Assembly (NCBI RefSeq): GCF_000276665.1 | Contig: NW_004955474.1 | Location: 11,235,275 to 11,299,274 of the forward strand | DNA: 64,000 bases | Reading direction: 5' to 3' | Source of the DNA: Chinchilla lanigera | Taxonomy: Eukaryota; Chordata; Mammalia; Rodentia; Chinchillidae | Shown: in pieces, positions 1 through 11,428 of the stretch | How positions within the stretch are numbered: position 1 is the first letter of the stretch | How the letters are laid out: each line of letters opens with the position of its first letter | The notes under the pieces: generated by a model | What the model was told of the DNA's origin: nothing | Databases searched by the model: none | What the model saw: only the letters and a program-made list of their open reading frames with translations | Program-made: the position numbers and the translations under genes

Positions 1-1240
1 GAAGTGAGAACAATTAATTACAACAGTTGTTATATCCTAGCTAAAGTAGTATAATTAATAATAACAGTGGCATCAAGCTGACAAATTGTGGCAACTATTA
101 ATTTTGTACCTAACTCATAAGAGCAGAATCTATAGTTATATAAGAGAACTGATTGTAAATTGGGAGCTTGTATGCAAAGTGTTTCCCCTTTATCCTGTGA
201 TGGGAAGATTTAAGAAGGATAGTGGATAAAACAGAAAGCTGAAAAGAAATAAAGTAGAAGCAAGTCTGGAGGACAAAGGATGATCATGCAAGCTTTGGGA
301 AACTAGAGAAGAGGGGAGAAGAAAAAGGATCAAGTAGTAAGCGAGGGATTATCAAAATTAACCTGAAAAATTAGATAGACTATTCACTCATATGAAAATA
401 TGATTAAGTCTAGAGAGGTAAATTGAGAAGGGGAAGAAGATGAACAGATTATGACAAAAATATGGATGAAAGGCAAGAAAGGAAAAGGAAATAAACCAGG
501 AAGAAAGAGAATAGAATAGAATAGAATAGAATAGAATAGGCTAGACTACACTAGAATAGAATAGAATAGAAAAATAGAAAAATAGAATAGAATAGAATAG
601 AATAGGAGTGGAATAAACAAATTTTCTCCAGTGTCCACCAGGAGCCCCAAACTGCTAGATAACACTACCAAGTCTGCAGTAGAGTTTGTGTTGGATTTGA
701 GGCTGATCTTGGCCTCCAGATGTGGGGGTTCCTGGGGCAAGAGTCTTCAGCCAAAACTTTGGGTATGTCCCTTAACTGCCTGTTTTTTCTTACTGTGTTT
801 CTCTCAGTGTCTCTGTCCTAATTGCTGTTCTGCTTTCAGACAGAGACTGAGCTGTTCCAAGTCCTGTGCAATATTGGCTCCTCCTGGTCCTTGCTCAACC
901 TTCCACAGAGAAGTCTCTGTCCTGTCAGGTCATTTGTTGCAGGGTGGGGTGGGATAATGTGTTCCTGCCATTACTGTCCAAGGCTCCTCAGTCCCAATTC
1001 TTACTCATCTCCTGAGGGGGGAGTGCTAACTTTGCTCTCATTTCTTTACAAGGTCCTCTGCCACCATCACTGACCTCCATGTAGTCTGTAGCTTTGTATG
1101 CAAGGTGGGGTAGTGTCCTGTGGGGTACCTTTCTGCTCCTGCCCCAGGTTGGATATAGCCCTGGGCTGCAGTCCTGCAAAGCAAGGCTGTTTAATTCCTG
1201 TGCCTTTTTAACCACAGGTCACAAGGGAGGGGTTAGCTGT
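1..1240 (-). mobile_element. L1 LINE, 5' region (minus strand, window-edge truncated)
   Basis: Positions 1-480 follow the same order of blocks as the 5' untranslated parts of two other minus-strand L1 copies here (about 3690-4240 and 48770-49260): an ataataacag block, an aagcaagt...gatcatgcaa block, and a purine-rich stretch. Positions 600-1240 are GC-richer and T/C-rich, as expected further towards an L1 5' end on this strand, but do not align clearly with the other two copies, so this part is probably another subfamily. No open ORF1 is included. The first 480 bases are well supported; the rest is inferred. Confidence 0.55.
508..606. repeat. (AGAAT)n pentanucleotide repeat, interrupted
   Basis: Runs of the pentamer agaat occur at 508-538 and 552-605, separated by a degenerate stretch (ctagactacac and aaaatag variants). 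It lies in the purine-rich part of the L1 5' region and probably grew from it. Confidence 0.85.
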
Positions 1241-1950
1241 TCCATTTACCATGCACCCCTATAATTTTTAATCTTGTTTCTAGATGTTCTAGTCAGCACT
1301 GTGAAAGCACAAAAGGGAAGAAAGGAAAATAAAAAGGAAATGGGCCTATTGTCAGGGAGAGAGCAGTTCACTCACTGCTTTGTTTGTCAATGGAATTTAC
1401 TGCTGGGCTGTTGGGTCCTCTGGAGGAAGGCAGAAGAGGCAGGGGATCTTATATCCCAAATCTATCATGTATGGATTGATTTAGTCACACTATTTTAGTA
1501 TATCCATCACTTTTTCTTCTTTTAAGATTTTAAGTATGGTGAGCAGTCATCCCAGTCTGGTGACCCACTGGCAGCCAGGTGGGATGGCTGAACATTTAAT
1601 TAAGTCCATTATCTGTTTTGCTTGATCTATGAGTCTCTTATTTCAGACTCATTTTGTTTCAGGGTGCATATCCCTCCCATTTCTTCCAATTACCTGTGCA
1701 GTTAGTTGAATGTCTCTGAGTAGCTCTGAATGAGGCTCCTCTTCTATTAAGCCTTGTTGTCTCCTATATTTTTGTGGTACAGTTCCAATGATACTTTCAG
1801 TGTATTTCACATAGGAATTTATTTCTGATGTTATCTTTTAGGTTTTGTAACCAAGTACACAGCTGATGTGAAAATATTGATGTCTATTTTAAACATACAG
1901 TACATACTAGGAATTTTATTTTATTGACTTTTTTATGTTCCTATTGACTA
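1241..1950. other. No gene seen; unassigned intergenic sequence
   Basis: AT-rich sequence with only short chance reading frames. It lies between an L1 5' region and a transposase-like fragment. I could not assign it to a repeat family. Confidence 0.4.
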
Positions 1951-1954
1951 CACA

Positions 1955-2450
1955 CTGTGTAATATAATAAGACCTGAAAAAACAGAAAGACCACTGAGAT
2001 GTCAAGTGTGTCCTACAAAAAGGCCAGGAAATCAAAACATATGTGCTGTCAGTGTAAGCAATACATTTGTGTGGAACATGGTGTTGTCATGTGTGCAGAC
2101 TGCCTTAGATGTGATAATTGAAGATTTTTTTGCTATTGACATTTTCCTTGTAGTTCATATGAATTTATTTTTGTTCTTTTATAGACTTAGTACCCCCAAA
2201 AAACAATTGATGTTGAAAATTTTGGAGCTCTTTTTATAAACAATAAATGTTAGAAATTCAATACTTTCTGTAATTTTTTTCCTGTTAAGCACCCATTGTT
2301 TAATATCATAAAACTCCTAAAATTAAAATTGATAGAAATATTCTTAAGAATAAACATGGGTCTGACAGACCCATGATTCTGACAAAATTAATCTTAGGTT
2401 TCAGGTGTTTAACACACATAAAATATTAAATAAACACTGATACAATTGTA
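1955..2450 (+). pseudogene. piggyBac-type transposase C-terminal zinc-ribbon remnant and 3' flank
   Basis: About 2001-2128 encodes a cysteine-rich tail in two frames: an RCQVC segment, then after a frame change around 2010-2020 a segment with CCQCK, ICVEH and MCADC spacing, closed by TGA at about 2126. The C-x2-C ... C-x2-C ... C-x2-H ... C-x2-C order is typical of the zinc-ribbon at the C-terminus of piggyBac-family transposases. A polyadenylation signal (AATAAA, 2242-2247) and a palindrome (2355-2375) follow. No DDD catalytic region is visible upstream. It is a broken, truncated fragment. It could instead be another zinc-binding protein tail; the assignment is from pattern only. Confidence 0.5.
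2355..2375. repeat. Perfect 21-nt palindrome
   Basis: Arms CATGGGTCTG and CAGACCCATG flank a single A. It lies about 230 bases after the stop codon of the transposase-like fragment. Subterminal inverted repeats occur in DNA transposons, so it may be part of that element. Confidence 0.7.
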
Positions 2451-2489
2451 ATGGCAGACATCAATACCCCAGTGACACAAACAGACAGA

Positions 2490-5049
2490 TCAGATTTTTT
2501 CCTAAACATGGAAGTATCTTATTTCTCTATCAGTGTGGAAATTTAGTTTTGTAGAGTACCTCAATCTAGGTTGGAGGATTTTTTTCTTTTAGGTCTTGAA
2601 ATACTTCAGGCTCTCCTCTGTAAGTGTTTGTACTGAGAAGTGTACAGTGATCCTGATGGACTTTCCTTTCTAGGTGATTTGTGTCTTTTCCCTGATAGCT
2701 TTTGATATTCTGTTCTTGTGCTGAACTTGTGGAATTTTGTTGTAGTTTTTTTTGGTCATGGCTAATTGGAGTTCTACATGCCTCACTTGATGCATATTGA
2801 GTTTTCGTTGCATGCTTGGGAAGTTTCCTACCATTACTTCTGTGAAGAGACTTTTTTATGTCCTGGTATCTCCTGATTTTTCATTGATTCTGACCAATCT
2901 TATGTTATTCTTCTGTGCATCATCCAACAGCTGTTGGATCATTTTTTGTTGTCCTTTTGTATTTTTAAGAAATATTTCTTTTCATGAATGCTAACCACCA
3001 ACCTGTCTTCTAGATCTGATATTCCGTCCTCATGTTGGTTGACTTTGCTATATGTACTTTTAATAGAATTTGTAATCTCTTAGACAGGTTTTTTAATTTG
3101 TTTCATGAATTCCACTTCTTTCTTAGGCTGTTTCTCATGGATCCTGTCATTTTCCTAAGCTCCTATTTTTTAAAATCTGTATCTAATTTAGATTCACTAG
3201 TCATGTGCTTCATTATGGTCATCATCTCTTTAGTTATCTGAGAAATTATTTTTGATCTTTTTTTCCTAGTGCTTCATTAATCTGCTTTGGTACTTCTACT
3301 GTTACCATTTCAGAGAGTTCAGGTTGGCAGCTTTTGACTGGCTCTACCTCACTGTGCCCTGGGTTTGCCTATGGTGAACTGAAGGTCTGGGGTTGCATCA
3401 TGCTTCCATGTTTTCTCATTTTGTATTTTTTAAAATTTATTTTCTACATTGATGCTTGTAAATTGCTTATGGTATGTAGTTTTACTACTGATATCAAGAA
3501 CTCCTTTGGAAATGACTATTCTTCAAGGTTTTCTTCTAGGGATAGCTGACTTTTGGCTTTTGATTCTGTCACAGATCCTACCTCTTCAATTTATTAGGGA
3601 TGAGAAGTTGCTGCCTATTTGGCCTATCCCCTTATTCTTTGGTACTGGACTACAGTATTGTTTATGACCCTTGGATAATCTCAGTGTTGGCATACCAGAA
3701 AGAACAACTGATTAGAACAATTATCACTCTAGCTAATGTAAAATCAGTAATAACAATAGGATGAAACACAGCTTAGAAAATGTCAAACAGTGGTAACTGT
3801 TAATTAACCACCTTAACCATATGAATAACATTTATATTTATATAACAAACTCTGAAACAAACCAGAAAGTTGAAAACAGTTAATATTACCTCCACTGAGT
3901 GATTTTACCCTCTAAGAAAAAAAATTTAAAAGGGATAAGAGGAAAAAAACAGAGAAATAGGAAAGGAGAAAGAGATTAGAAGAAAGTTCAGGATGAAGAA
4001 AGATTACCTAAGCTTTTGGAGATTGGTGAAGAAGACAGGCGGAAAACAAAGAAGAAACAAAACAAAAACTAAACAAACCAAAAAAAACCCCTAAAAAACA
4101 GTGTTCACATTCATGAAAAATGAGAATATGCAATCAAAAAATGAGATTCTAAGCCTGTGGCTATCTCCAGGGAGGTGTAGTTTTGCGGTAGGGTCCACTT
4201 CAAGGAAGGTCTCTGATGTCAGTAGTAGAAAAAGGAGGGAGAGGGCCAGGGATATAGCTCAGTGGCACAGCACCTGCCTAGCAACCACAAGGTTATGAGT
4301 TTGATTCCTGGTACAAAAAAAAAGGGATGAAGAGAGAGCCCATATCAGTACTGTATGATCCCAGCAAGCTTCCAGTAGGATTAGGGCTGGGTGCTGTGTA
4401 ATCCCAGACAGGCTGCAGTAGAATACAGTGGGGTGCACATTCAATTCTACAGAAGTGTCCTCTGATCCTGGTCTGTTGTTGTGGACCTGAGTTGTTCAGC
4501 CCACAACATTATGATTGTTTCCTGCGGGCTTGACCTTGGCTCCCTGAGTCTGTGTGTCTCCCAGAGCTGCACCTCATCCAGATACGAGGAGCCCCAAAAT
4601 GAAGCCAACTCAAGGATTATCCAAGTCCCAGGTTTAGCTGGTCCTATCCCAAAATAACACCCAGTCACCCTTGTTGTGGAATTTTGTCTGAAGTCCGTTT
4701 ACCCTCACTGCCCCCCACACCATCCACTGCTGTGCTCCATTGGTGCATTTCTCCCTAGAAGCTTCCAGGGTTCCCCACTTCATTGCACCTCCGTAGGCTT
4801 GAGCCACCTCTCTCATGCCATGAGCTGGGAATCAGGGAGAAAGCACAGTTTGCCATCTCCCTCTTCTACATTGAGGTCTGTCAGTTACTCTTCCTGTGGG
4901 TTCCAATTCTCCCTCGAGAACTTTCCTGGTTCTCAGGAATCCACCCCACTCCTTCTCTTCCCCAAGTTGCTGCACTCTAGCTTCTGGTCTCTTAATGTCG
5001 GAAAGGTTGATTTTCCACTGCTCACTACTCCACTATCTTCCCAGAAGTC
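2490..5049 (-). mobile_element. L1 LINE, ORF1 region plus 5'UTR, minus strand (copy 1)
   Basis: Read on the minus strand this is an L1 5' end (cttctgggaagat... near 5049), a long 5'UTR, and a decayed ORF1 region (about 2500-3450). It aligns block for block with 47590-49977: both share the ggtctggggttgcat block (3388 and 48460 regions), the purine-rich UTR and the tcttcccagaagtc-type end. The 3' part (ORF2) is missing. ORF1 has many stops. An ID SINE (4243-4323) is inserted in the UTR and another abuts the 5' end. Confidence 0.75.
4243..4323 (+). mobile_element. ID-type SINE
   Basis: Begins gggccagggatatagctcag, has the tRNA-like internal promoter boxes, ends ctggtac plus an A tail. It lies inside the 5'UTR of L1 copy 1, so it is younger than that L1. 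Confidence 0.9.
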
Positions 5050-5060
5050 CTCAGTCTGCG

Positions 5061-5178
5061 TTTTTTTGGGGGGGTTGTTTGTTTGTTTGTTTGTTTGTTT
5101 GTTTTCTGGTACCAGGAATCAAACTCATGACCTTGCTTGCCAGGCAGGCACTGTGCCACTGAGCTATATCCCCACCCC
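5061..5178 (-). mobile_element. ID-type SINE with (CAAA)n tail
   Basis: Minus-strand ID body (ggtaccaggaatcaaactca to gagctatatccccacccc on the plus strand) with a tail of repeated gttt at 5076-5104. It abuts the L1 5' end at about 5049 in the same orientation. Confidence 0.92.
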
Positions 5179-5855
5179 CAAGTTTGAGGTTTTAAATAAG
5201 TTCTGTGCAAGATTCCCAATGCAAAGAACAACCCTCAAGATTTGTGTATTAAAGATTAACGAATGTTACATTTTCCTAATTTTCAAAGATGCCCTTAACA
5301 CTGTTTTCCTTAGCTTCTTTTCATTAAAAATTATAACTTGGGAAATCAATTAATTTGGATGATGCAACATGATATTATTTTAAGGAGAGCAGATGTTGTG
5401 TTCTAACTCATTTGTCTTTCCTTTAGCTAAAACTTGGAAAGAACCCCCAGCAATTTTTCATTTTCTTTCTTCTAATTCTTTCCATTTTAAGCTGAGTATA
5501 AAAAAAGCTCAAGAAATGTTACCTGCTAGAAGCATGAACAGTTGAGGCGAGAAGGAGGAAGGTAATGGCATCAGCTCAAAGCTCCACATAGTCTTACACA
5601 TGGATCTTCAGTAACACATGGGAAATGCTGAAAGCCCAACATTCTTTAAAAATACATTTGATATAGAAATTTATTCTTGGTCCCCTCCTTCAGTATGTAT
5701 ATTTTCATTGAAGAACAGTGGGATCATTTAGTCCACTCTCATGTTAAGGATATCATTGAGATTTGGTTGCACACTGTGGACAAGTATTCTTACTATCACA
5801 ACTGCATTTGTAAATGCATTTAATTCACCACCAGGCTTTCAGTCTTCCTCCAGGT
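5179..5855. other. No gene seen; unassigned sequence
   Basis: AT-rich, without long reading frames or a recognisable repeat. Nothing further can be supported. Confidence 0.4.
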
Positions 5856-6209
5856 TGTCTTGGTTACTTTTTCTCTCATTGCTGGGACAAAATACTTGAT
5901 GCCCAAAATTAGGGAAGGAAAGGTTTATTTCGCTTACAGTTTGTGGAGGTTTCAGTCCGTACTTGGCAGGTTACAAGGCAGTGTGGCACATGACAGAGGG
6001 CTACAGCTCATGGCGGCAGAACACAGCAGAATGAACAAGCACTAAAAGGGAGGAATGACCACAAGCAGCCTCCTCCTCTCCCTTACATATGCAATCTATC
6101 CACCCCAGGGTGGGTGTAGCTCTCACACCCATAATCAATCAAACTCTAAAAGCCTGCCCCATGACCGCATGAGGCTTTGGGGGGACACACAGACACAAAC
6201 CATAATACA
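5856..6209 (-). mobile_element. MaLR-type LTR, minus strand
   Basis: On the minus strand it starts TGTATTATGGTTTGTGTCTG and ends CAAGACA, giving the TG...CA ends of an LTR. Its start parallels the tatggtttggctgtgtccc start of MaLR LTRs, and the plus strand shows the matching ctcattgctgggacaaaatac and ggaaaggtttatttcgct blocks. About 354 bp, typical of the family. Related copies lie at 22786, 32878 and 38060. No clear target duplication was seen. Confidence 0.65.
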
Positions 6210-7640
6210 GTTATCTCATCTTCTATGCAAAGTATGTCGTGTCCTAATAGTTAAATATGAAATACACAGAGAAAAAAGATTCTCTTATAGAACTTTGCAA
6301 TAACTTTCCATTTGTTCTGCCTCTGTTAAAAAGTCAAAGAAAGTATCCAGAAAGTGACCTCCTGTTTTTATCTCTTTTCTGGGTTTAAGACACTAGAAGA
6401 AGCCAAAATTCATGTTTTAGAATGTATGTTTCAAGTTTCCAAGCCTTGTGTCTGCAGAGTTTCATCAGCTCAGAGGCTCCTTTGTCCAGAAGCAAGGACT
6501 TATGCCAGTAATACTCAACTTTGAAGAGCTGACGACTCTTCTGAGTTTTGTAATTGAAGTTTCAAATAGTCATAGCCTGAGTTTTAAAGCATGTGCTCTT
6601 ATGGGGCTTTGTGAGCCTGTCACTGCTTATAAAGGTGAAATAAACAGCCTGCATGTAACAGCTGAAAGGTTGCATACTGCAAGTTAGATTTGAGTAAATT
6701 CTGTCTTGCTGTAAGGTTCCACCTAAGATGTCATTGCAGAAGTGAAAGGTATAGACACACACTCCAGTTTTACCAACCTCATTTTATGCAGATCATGATT
6801 CCTTTCCCTCATTATTATATTGAATTTGGCTTAGATTCCCAGTATATAGTCTAAACCCTGAAAATGCAAATGTCTTCTGTAGTTAAGAGCTATGTGGACC
6901 TAGTAATGCTAATATGTTATAAAAATATATCTCAGTTTTCTAATTTCTTTCATTTGACATAAACCTAAAAGTCAGTGTCTCTACATAGTATGATACTTAT
7001 TTGTCTTTAAGTGATTAGGAAATCTAAAGCTATTGACTGAATGGTAAGGAAAAATTATATTAACAATCTTCATGCTTGTATCAACTGGAAATTATCTTGC
7101 CTTATGCTAGATAAACCTGTGTTATTAAATTTATAAGAGATAAATGAGAATGTAGGGTCATGGGAGAAAAAGAAAGCAGTTTCTTGAAGGAGAGCAATGA
7201 TAAAGTCTTTGAGTGTTTGTTAGGCAATTGCTGCAGTTTACTGAGATTAGCTGCTGTTAAAATTATTGTTATATATTAACTTTTTGTGGTTAATTTTTCC
7301 CTTGAATTGGATATGGATTGTACTTTCTGACTGAAATGATTGAAAATACTAACTCCTGGGAATTGTTCAATCTCTTTACAGTGTATCTATTTCAAACATA
7401 ACTGGTGGTGAGTCAGCTGAGCCTTACATTAAAGAGAGAGATTTCCAGGACTTGTCCTTGGTGATACTATTTAAAGGCTTGGATCTGTATTTCAACAGCT
7501 GAAAGCTTTTTCTCAAAGGCCAGGAATTAGACAAGGTTTTATACTTTCACTAGCTCTATAGCACTAGAAGTGTAGCCAGAACAATAAAGTAAGACAAAGA
7601 GATAAAAGGCACCCAAATAAGAAAGGAAAAATAATATTAT
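6210..7640. other. No gene seen; unassigned sequence
   Basis: Low-GC sequence with only short frames. It may be unique DNA or very old repeats. No feature can be supported. Confidence 0.4.
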
Positions 7641-7644
7641 CTCT

Positions 7645-7730
7645 TGTGTGTGTGTGTGTGTGTGTATGTATATATATATAGATAGATAGGTAGATACATA
7701 GATATATAGATTTATATATATAAATCGCTA
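7645..7730. repeat. (TG)n(TA)n(GATA)n microsatellite
   Basis: A compound simple repeat: tg from 7645, ta around 7668-7680, then gata-like units to about 7725. It directly precedes an L1 fragment. Confidence 0.9.
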
Positions 7731-7734
7731 CTGA

Positions 7735-9100
7735 CTCCACCAAATATCTACTGAAGTAATAAATGAATTCATTTAAATTTCAGGATACAAAATTAACAAA
7801 CAAAAATAAACCGTATTTCTATACACTAATCACAAAATAATTGAAAAGGAATTAAAATTATACTACTATCTAGAATATAAAAAGCAATAAGGTATTTGCA
7901 AATAAATTGAATTAAGGATGTAAAAGATATGCACTCTGAAAACTATGAGATATTGATGAAAGAAATTGAAGAAGACAAAAATTACTATAAAGATAGCCAG
8001 GGGTCTTGGATAAGGAGTAATAATATTGTTGAAATGGCCATACTACCCAAGTTATTTACAGACTAAAGGCAATCTCTATCAAGATTCCTAGGACTTTTTT
8101 TTATAAGAAATAGACAACCAATAGCAAAATTTGTATGGAAATATGAGAATTTCAGGTACTTAAATAACATTTACAAAGAAAAACAAAGATGGTAGCATCT
8201 TATTACCTGATTTCATAGTATATTATAAATCTATGGTTATAAAAGCAGTATGTAATCAGCATAATAATGAACACACAGACCATTGGAACAGAATAGACAG
8301 ATAAAAATCAACTTACTAAAAATGTATTATTACATAACTTACATAAAAATCATATGTACTTAACAAGTCTCTCCTCCCTCCAAAAACAGAAACAAAAACA
8401 CACAATGGAGAAAGGACATGGTCTCTATAAATAGTGTTGGGAAAATGGAATATTCATAGGCAAAAGTATTAAATCGGACCTTAATCTTGCATTTTATGCA
8501 AAAGTAAATCCAAAATGGGTTGAATGCTTAATTTGAAAGACCTAAAATGTAAGTATCCCAGAAGAAAACATAAAGAAAAGGTTCCTTGCCATGAGTATTG
8601 GCACAGGCAACAAGTATAAAAATAGAGAAGAGATCCGTTGCCATTTACAGCAGCATAAATGAGACTATAGCACACTTTACCAAGTAAAAAATGCCTAACA
8701 GAAAGATAAATGTTGCATAAGCTCAGTTATCTGTGGAATCTAAGTCAAATTCATGAAAATAAAGCAGAATGATGGATGCAAAGAGTGAGGCATGGGGAAC
8801 TTTTGGAGTAGAGAGGTGATTAAAGCATAAACACTTTCAGATATAAGAATAACAGGTTCTAGAGTGCAGATATACAGCATTGTGACTAATTACATTGCAC
8901 TGTGTTTCACAAATTTACCAAAAGTATAGATTGTGTCTTCATCATAAAAAAAAATGTGAGATTATGGATGTGTTTATTAGCTTCATTGTGGTAATCATTT
9001 CATATTGTCTATATTAAAACATTGTTATACACATTGGAATACCTAATATTTGTTAATTACGCCTTCATAATGTTAGAAAAAATAAAAATATGAATGTGTT
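7735..9100 (+). mobile_element. L1 LINE fragment, ORF2 3' part and 3'UTR, plus strand
   Basis: Contains the order typical of L1 ORF2: aggatacaaaattaaca, a kinked series of lysine/asparagine-rich codons, gaaatggccatact (about 8032), cacagaccattggaacagaatag (about 8275) and the later 3' flank. All frames are broken by stops. Old, truncated at its 5' end. Confidence 0.75.
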
Positions 9101-9329
9101 AAAAAGAGAAATATAACACATGTAACTGTAAAAACATTCCTTTAGAATGTGAAGTAATATCAATCTAAAATGCATATTTAAGCATATATGTTCATTTAAA
9201 GAATAACAATCTATCATTTCTATTTCTTATCACTATTAGCAAAAATTTCAGGTTCCTTGTTCCTCATATTAACTCCCCTAAAAGTAATTATTGCTTAATT
9301 TTGTGTTATTTTCTAGTTTTTCTTTTGAG

Positions 9330-9730
9330 ATGTGCCTTCACATATGTTTCTGAAAAAAAGTATTACTAATTTTTTGGCTTCAGAATGAAAAATAAAATCA
9401 AACCATAGGCTCTAATGACTTTTTTCAATCAGTATTGTTTTTCTGAGATTCATACCTGGTCATGTATAACCTGTAAGTTGTTCTTTTTCATGAGTATACT
9501 AGTATATGATTAAGCCACAATGTGTACAGTCTACTGTTGATGGGCATTACTGTTCTTAGTTATATGAACACTGGTTCAGGAACGTCCTCATACATATATT
9601 CTGTGTACATCCGCAAGAGTTGCTTAAAGGTATATCAGTAGAAATGCCTAGGAATGAAGGTTCCGGAATAATGTTCAAAAATATCAGGGATTTTTATCGT
9701 TGAAGGGTAGAATCAATTCCTTGAACTAGT
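9330..9730 (-). mobile_element. Old L1 (L1M-like) 3' end, minus strand
   Basis: The plus strand reads like the reverse complement of an L1 3' region: gatgggcattactgttc, gaacactggttcagg, gtacatccgcaagag and tagaaatgcctagg, in the order seen in L1M 3' ends. Highly diverged, no reading frame. Confidence 0.5.
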
Positions 9731-9771
9731 TTTCTTGGCCCAGAATTAGGATGTTTTGGTGTCAGAATAAT

Positions 9772-9819
9772 TTTTATAATTCCTAAGACTCAGAATTTTA
9801 TAATTCCTAAGACTCAGAA
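9772..9819. repeat. 24-bp tandem duplication
   Basis: The unit ttttataattcctaagactc (plus agaa) is repeated exactly, 9772-9795 and 9796-9819. Confidence 0.9.
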
Positions 9820-10171
9820 TTTGGGTACAGTAGGGATGGTACTAGTTGGTCCATACTTAGCAAAACAATCATTTGGGCTGGAAGTCTACATATTGCCATA
9901 TGTCATGGTAGTTTTCTCAAATCCACTCAGTATCCATACTGATGACACATATGTTGTTCTAATGCTTCCCTAACTTATACTATGTTCGTGACTTTTACTT
10001 CCTGTAAACAATACAAACAACAACATTCTGGAGCTCGATATCCAGGGGGAAACAGTGGGCAGGACATGGGGCTTGGATTTGGGAGTACTTCAGTGTAGGG
10101 GGCTTGACCATTTGCAGAGACATGTGGTTAGGTTTCTTCGTTTCTCTCAGCTCATTTCCTCATAGCTAAAA

Positions 10172-10568
10172 ATAGTACCTCACAAGGGAAAGGAGAAAAA
10201 AAGTAAAGAACTACTCCTGTGGGGGCCTCAAATGCTCAAAGGAGAGAAAATATTTGGTATGTGTCACATCTTTGCAACTTTCAGTGACACTATTGTCCCT
10301 GTCACTGCTCTCACTGGTCTCTTGGATGACCAGTGGGATGAAGGTGAAGGCTGACAGACCAAGACGAATCCTCCTCATATGCTGCCATTGTTGACTGCCC
10401 AGGGTGTGACCCAGATGTGCAAGGAGTTGAGCTTCACTGCACTCTGTAACAAAGTCTGTGCCACAGGAAGACCAAGAGCTCTGGACCTGGTGCCCACTTA
10501 CTCCTCAGAGCCCCTGCTCCCTCAGGTTTAAAAATTAGGCAGATAAAGGACATAACCTTCATCCTCTC
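10172..10568 (+). pseudogene. RPS14P: RPS14 processed pseudogene, 5' part
   Basis: The small-subunit ribosomal protein uS11 (RPS14) normally binds 18S rRNA in the 40S platform. Here the copy is dead: the initiator region is ATA at 10172, and stops and deletions interrupt the frame. Recognised blocks in order are the basic lysine-rich N-terminus (10180-10205), the GENxFGVCH-like region (about 10243-10275), a GGMKVKAD-like block (about 10330-10350), QMCKEL (about 10416-10433) and the TKxPGPGA-like block (about 10480-10500). No introns are present, so it is a retrocopy. At 10568 it is cut by an LTR and resumes at 11429. Assignment is by recognition and rests on colinearity over the whole gene. 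Confidence 0.85.
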
Positions 10569-11428
10569 TGTCATGGTGTGGGGGCTTATTTTGCAAGGGG
10601 GAACAATATAATACAGGACACATATTTAATAAGATTATTTATAATAGTCACCCAAAGAATGTTATACAAAAGAGTACAGGAAATCTGTCCACACACTTAG
10701 GCCAAGGAAATTAGCTGAGGGGCTGGATCCCACAGAAATGTCCTGCGTGAGTCCAGCTGAATACCTAGAGTTTATAACAGTGTCTCCCACAAGTCCAGCT
10801 GGAGGCCTAGAGCCCATGACAATGTCTCATGCAGGCCTGTTTCAGGGATCTGTACAGTGAAGGCCCAAAGGATAGTTGTGGAATCTAGGTCGTCTGTGCC
10901 AGCAGGCTGAGGGATCTGCACTGGAGCCAAGAAGCAATGCTCAAAGTAAGAACCAGAGCTCTCCCAGAAGGTACCACAGCCATCCTTAGCAACAGTGAGG
11001 TCCCGAGCTCCTCCAATGGTGAAGAGAGCTGAGTTCCCATCAGAAAGCCAATGCAGCAAGCTTCTTCAGGAGAGTGAGCTGTGCACCTTCTTCCCTTCCA
11101 GAGCCAGGAAGCGATGCTCCTCCAAAGTGAACCAAAGCTATTCTCAGTGCCAATAAGGCCCTGAGCTCCTCAGAGGATGAAAACAGCCAAGTTCACCTGG
11201 AAAGCCAGCATCACAAGCTCCGCCAAAACAACCAACAGCTCCTTACAGCTTCTACCAGCTCCCAACAGCCTCTCTCAGCTCCCAACAGCCTCCTCCTCCT
11301 TCTCCTCCTTCATTTCTGCCTCTTATGCTGCTGGCAACAGTCCTCAGGTGGGCCTCCCACACCTAGCACTATGCTTACTCAGTTCAGCTGGGGGTTATAA
11401 GTTAACCACGAGTTGTCAATCCACCACA
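10569..11428 (-). mobile_element. Solo LTR, 860 bp, inserted in the RPS14 pseudogene (copy A)
   Basis: Its limits are set by the interrupted pseudogene: RPS14-like sequence stops at 10568 and continues at 11429. On the plus strand the insert begins TGTCATGG and ends CCACCACA, so it has TG...CA ends. The flanks CTCTC (10564-10568) and CTTTC (11429-11433) form a 5-bp target duplication with one change. A 5-bp duplication fits ERVL/MaLR-type integration. A near-identical element lies at 28274-29153. Orientation is chosen from an ataaatagtcttataaaat stretch near the minus-strand 3' end. No retroviral genes are present. Confidence 0.8.

Noticed and set aside
4676..5353. 225-codon plus-strand frame
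   Set aside because: It runs antisense to an L1 5'UTR and through an ID SINE; long frames there are fortuitous.
10772..11059. 95-codon minus-strand frame, with a related frame at 28538-28855
   Set aside because: Both lie in the two copies of one LTR. Similarity of the products follows from DNA homology, and the tandem repeats inside the LTR explain the repeated peptide phrases.
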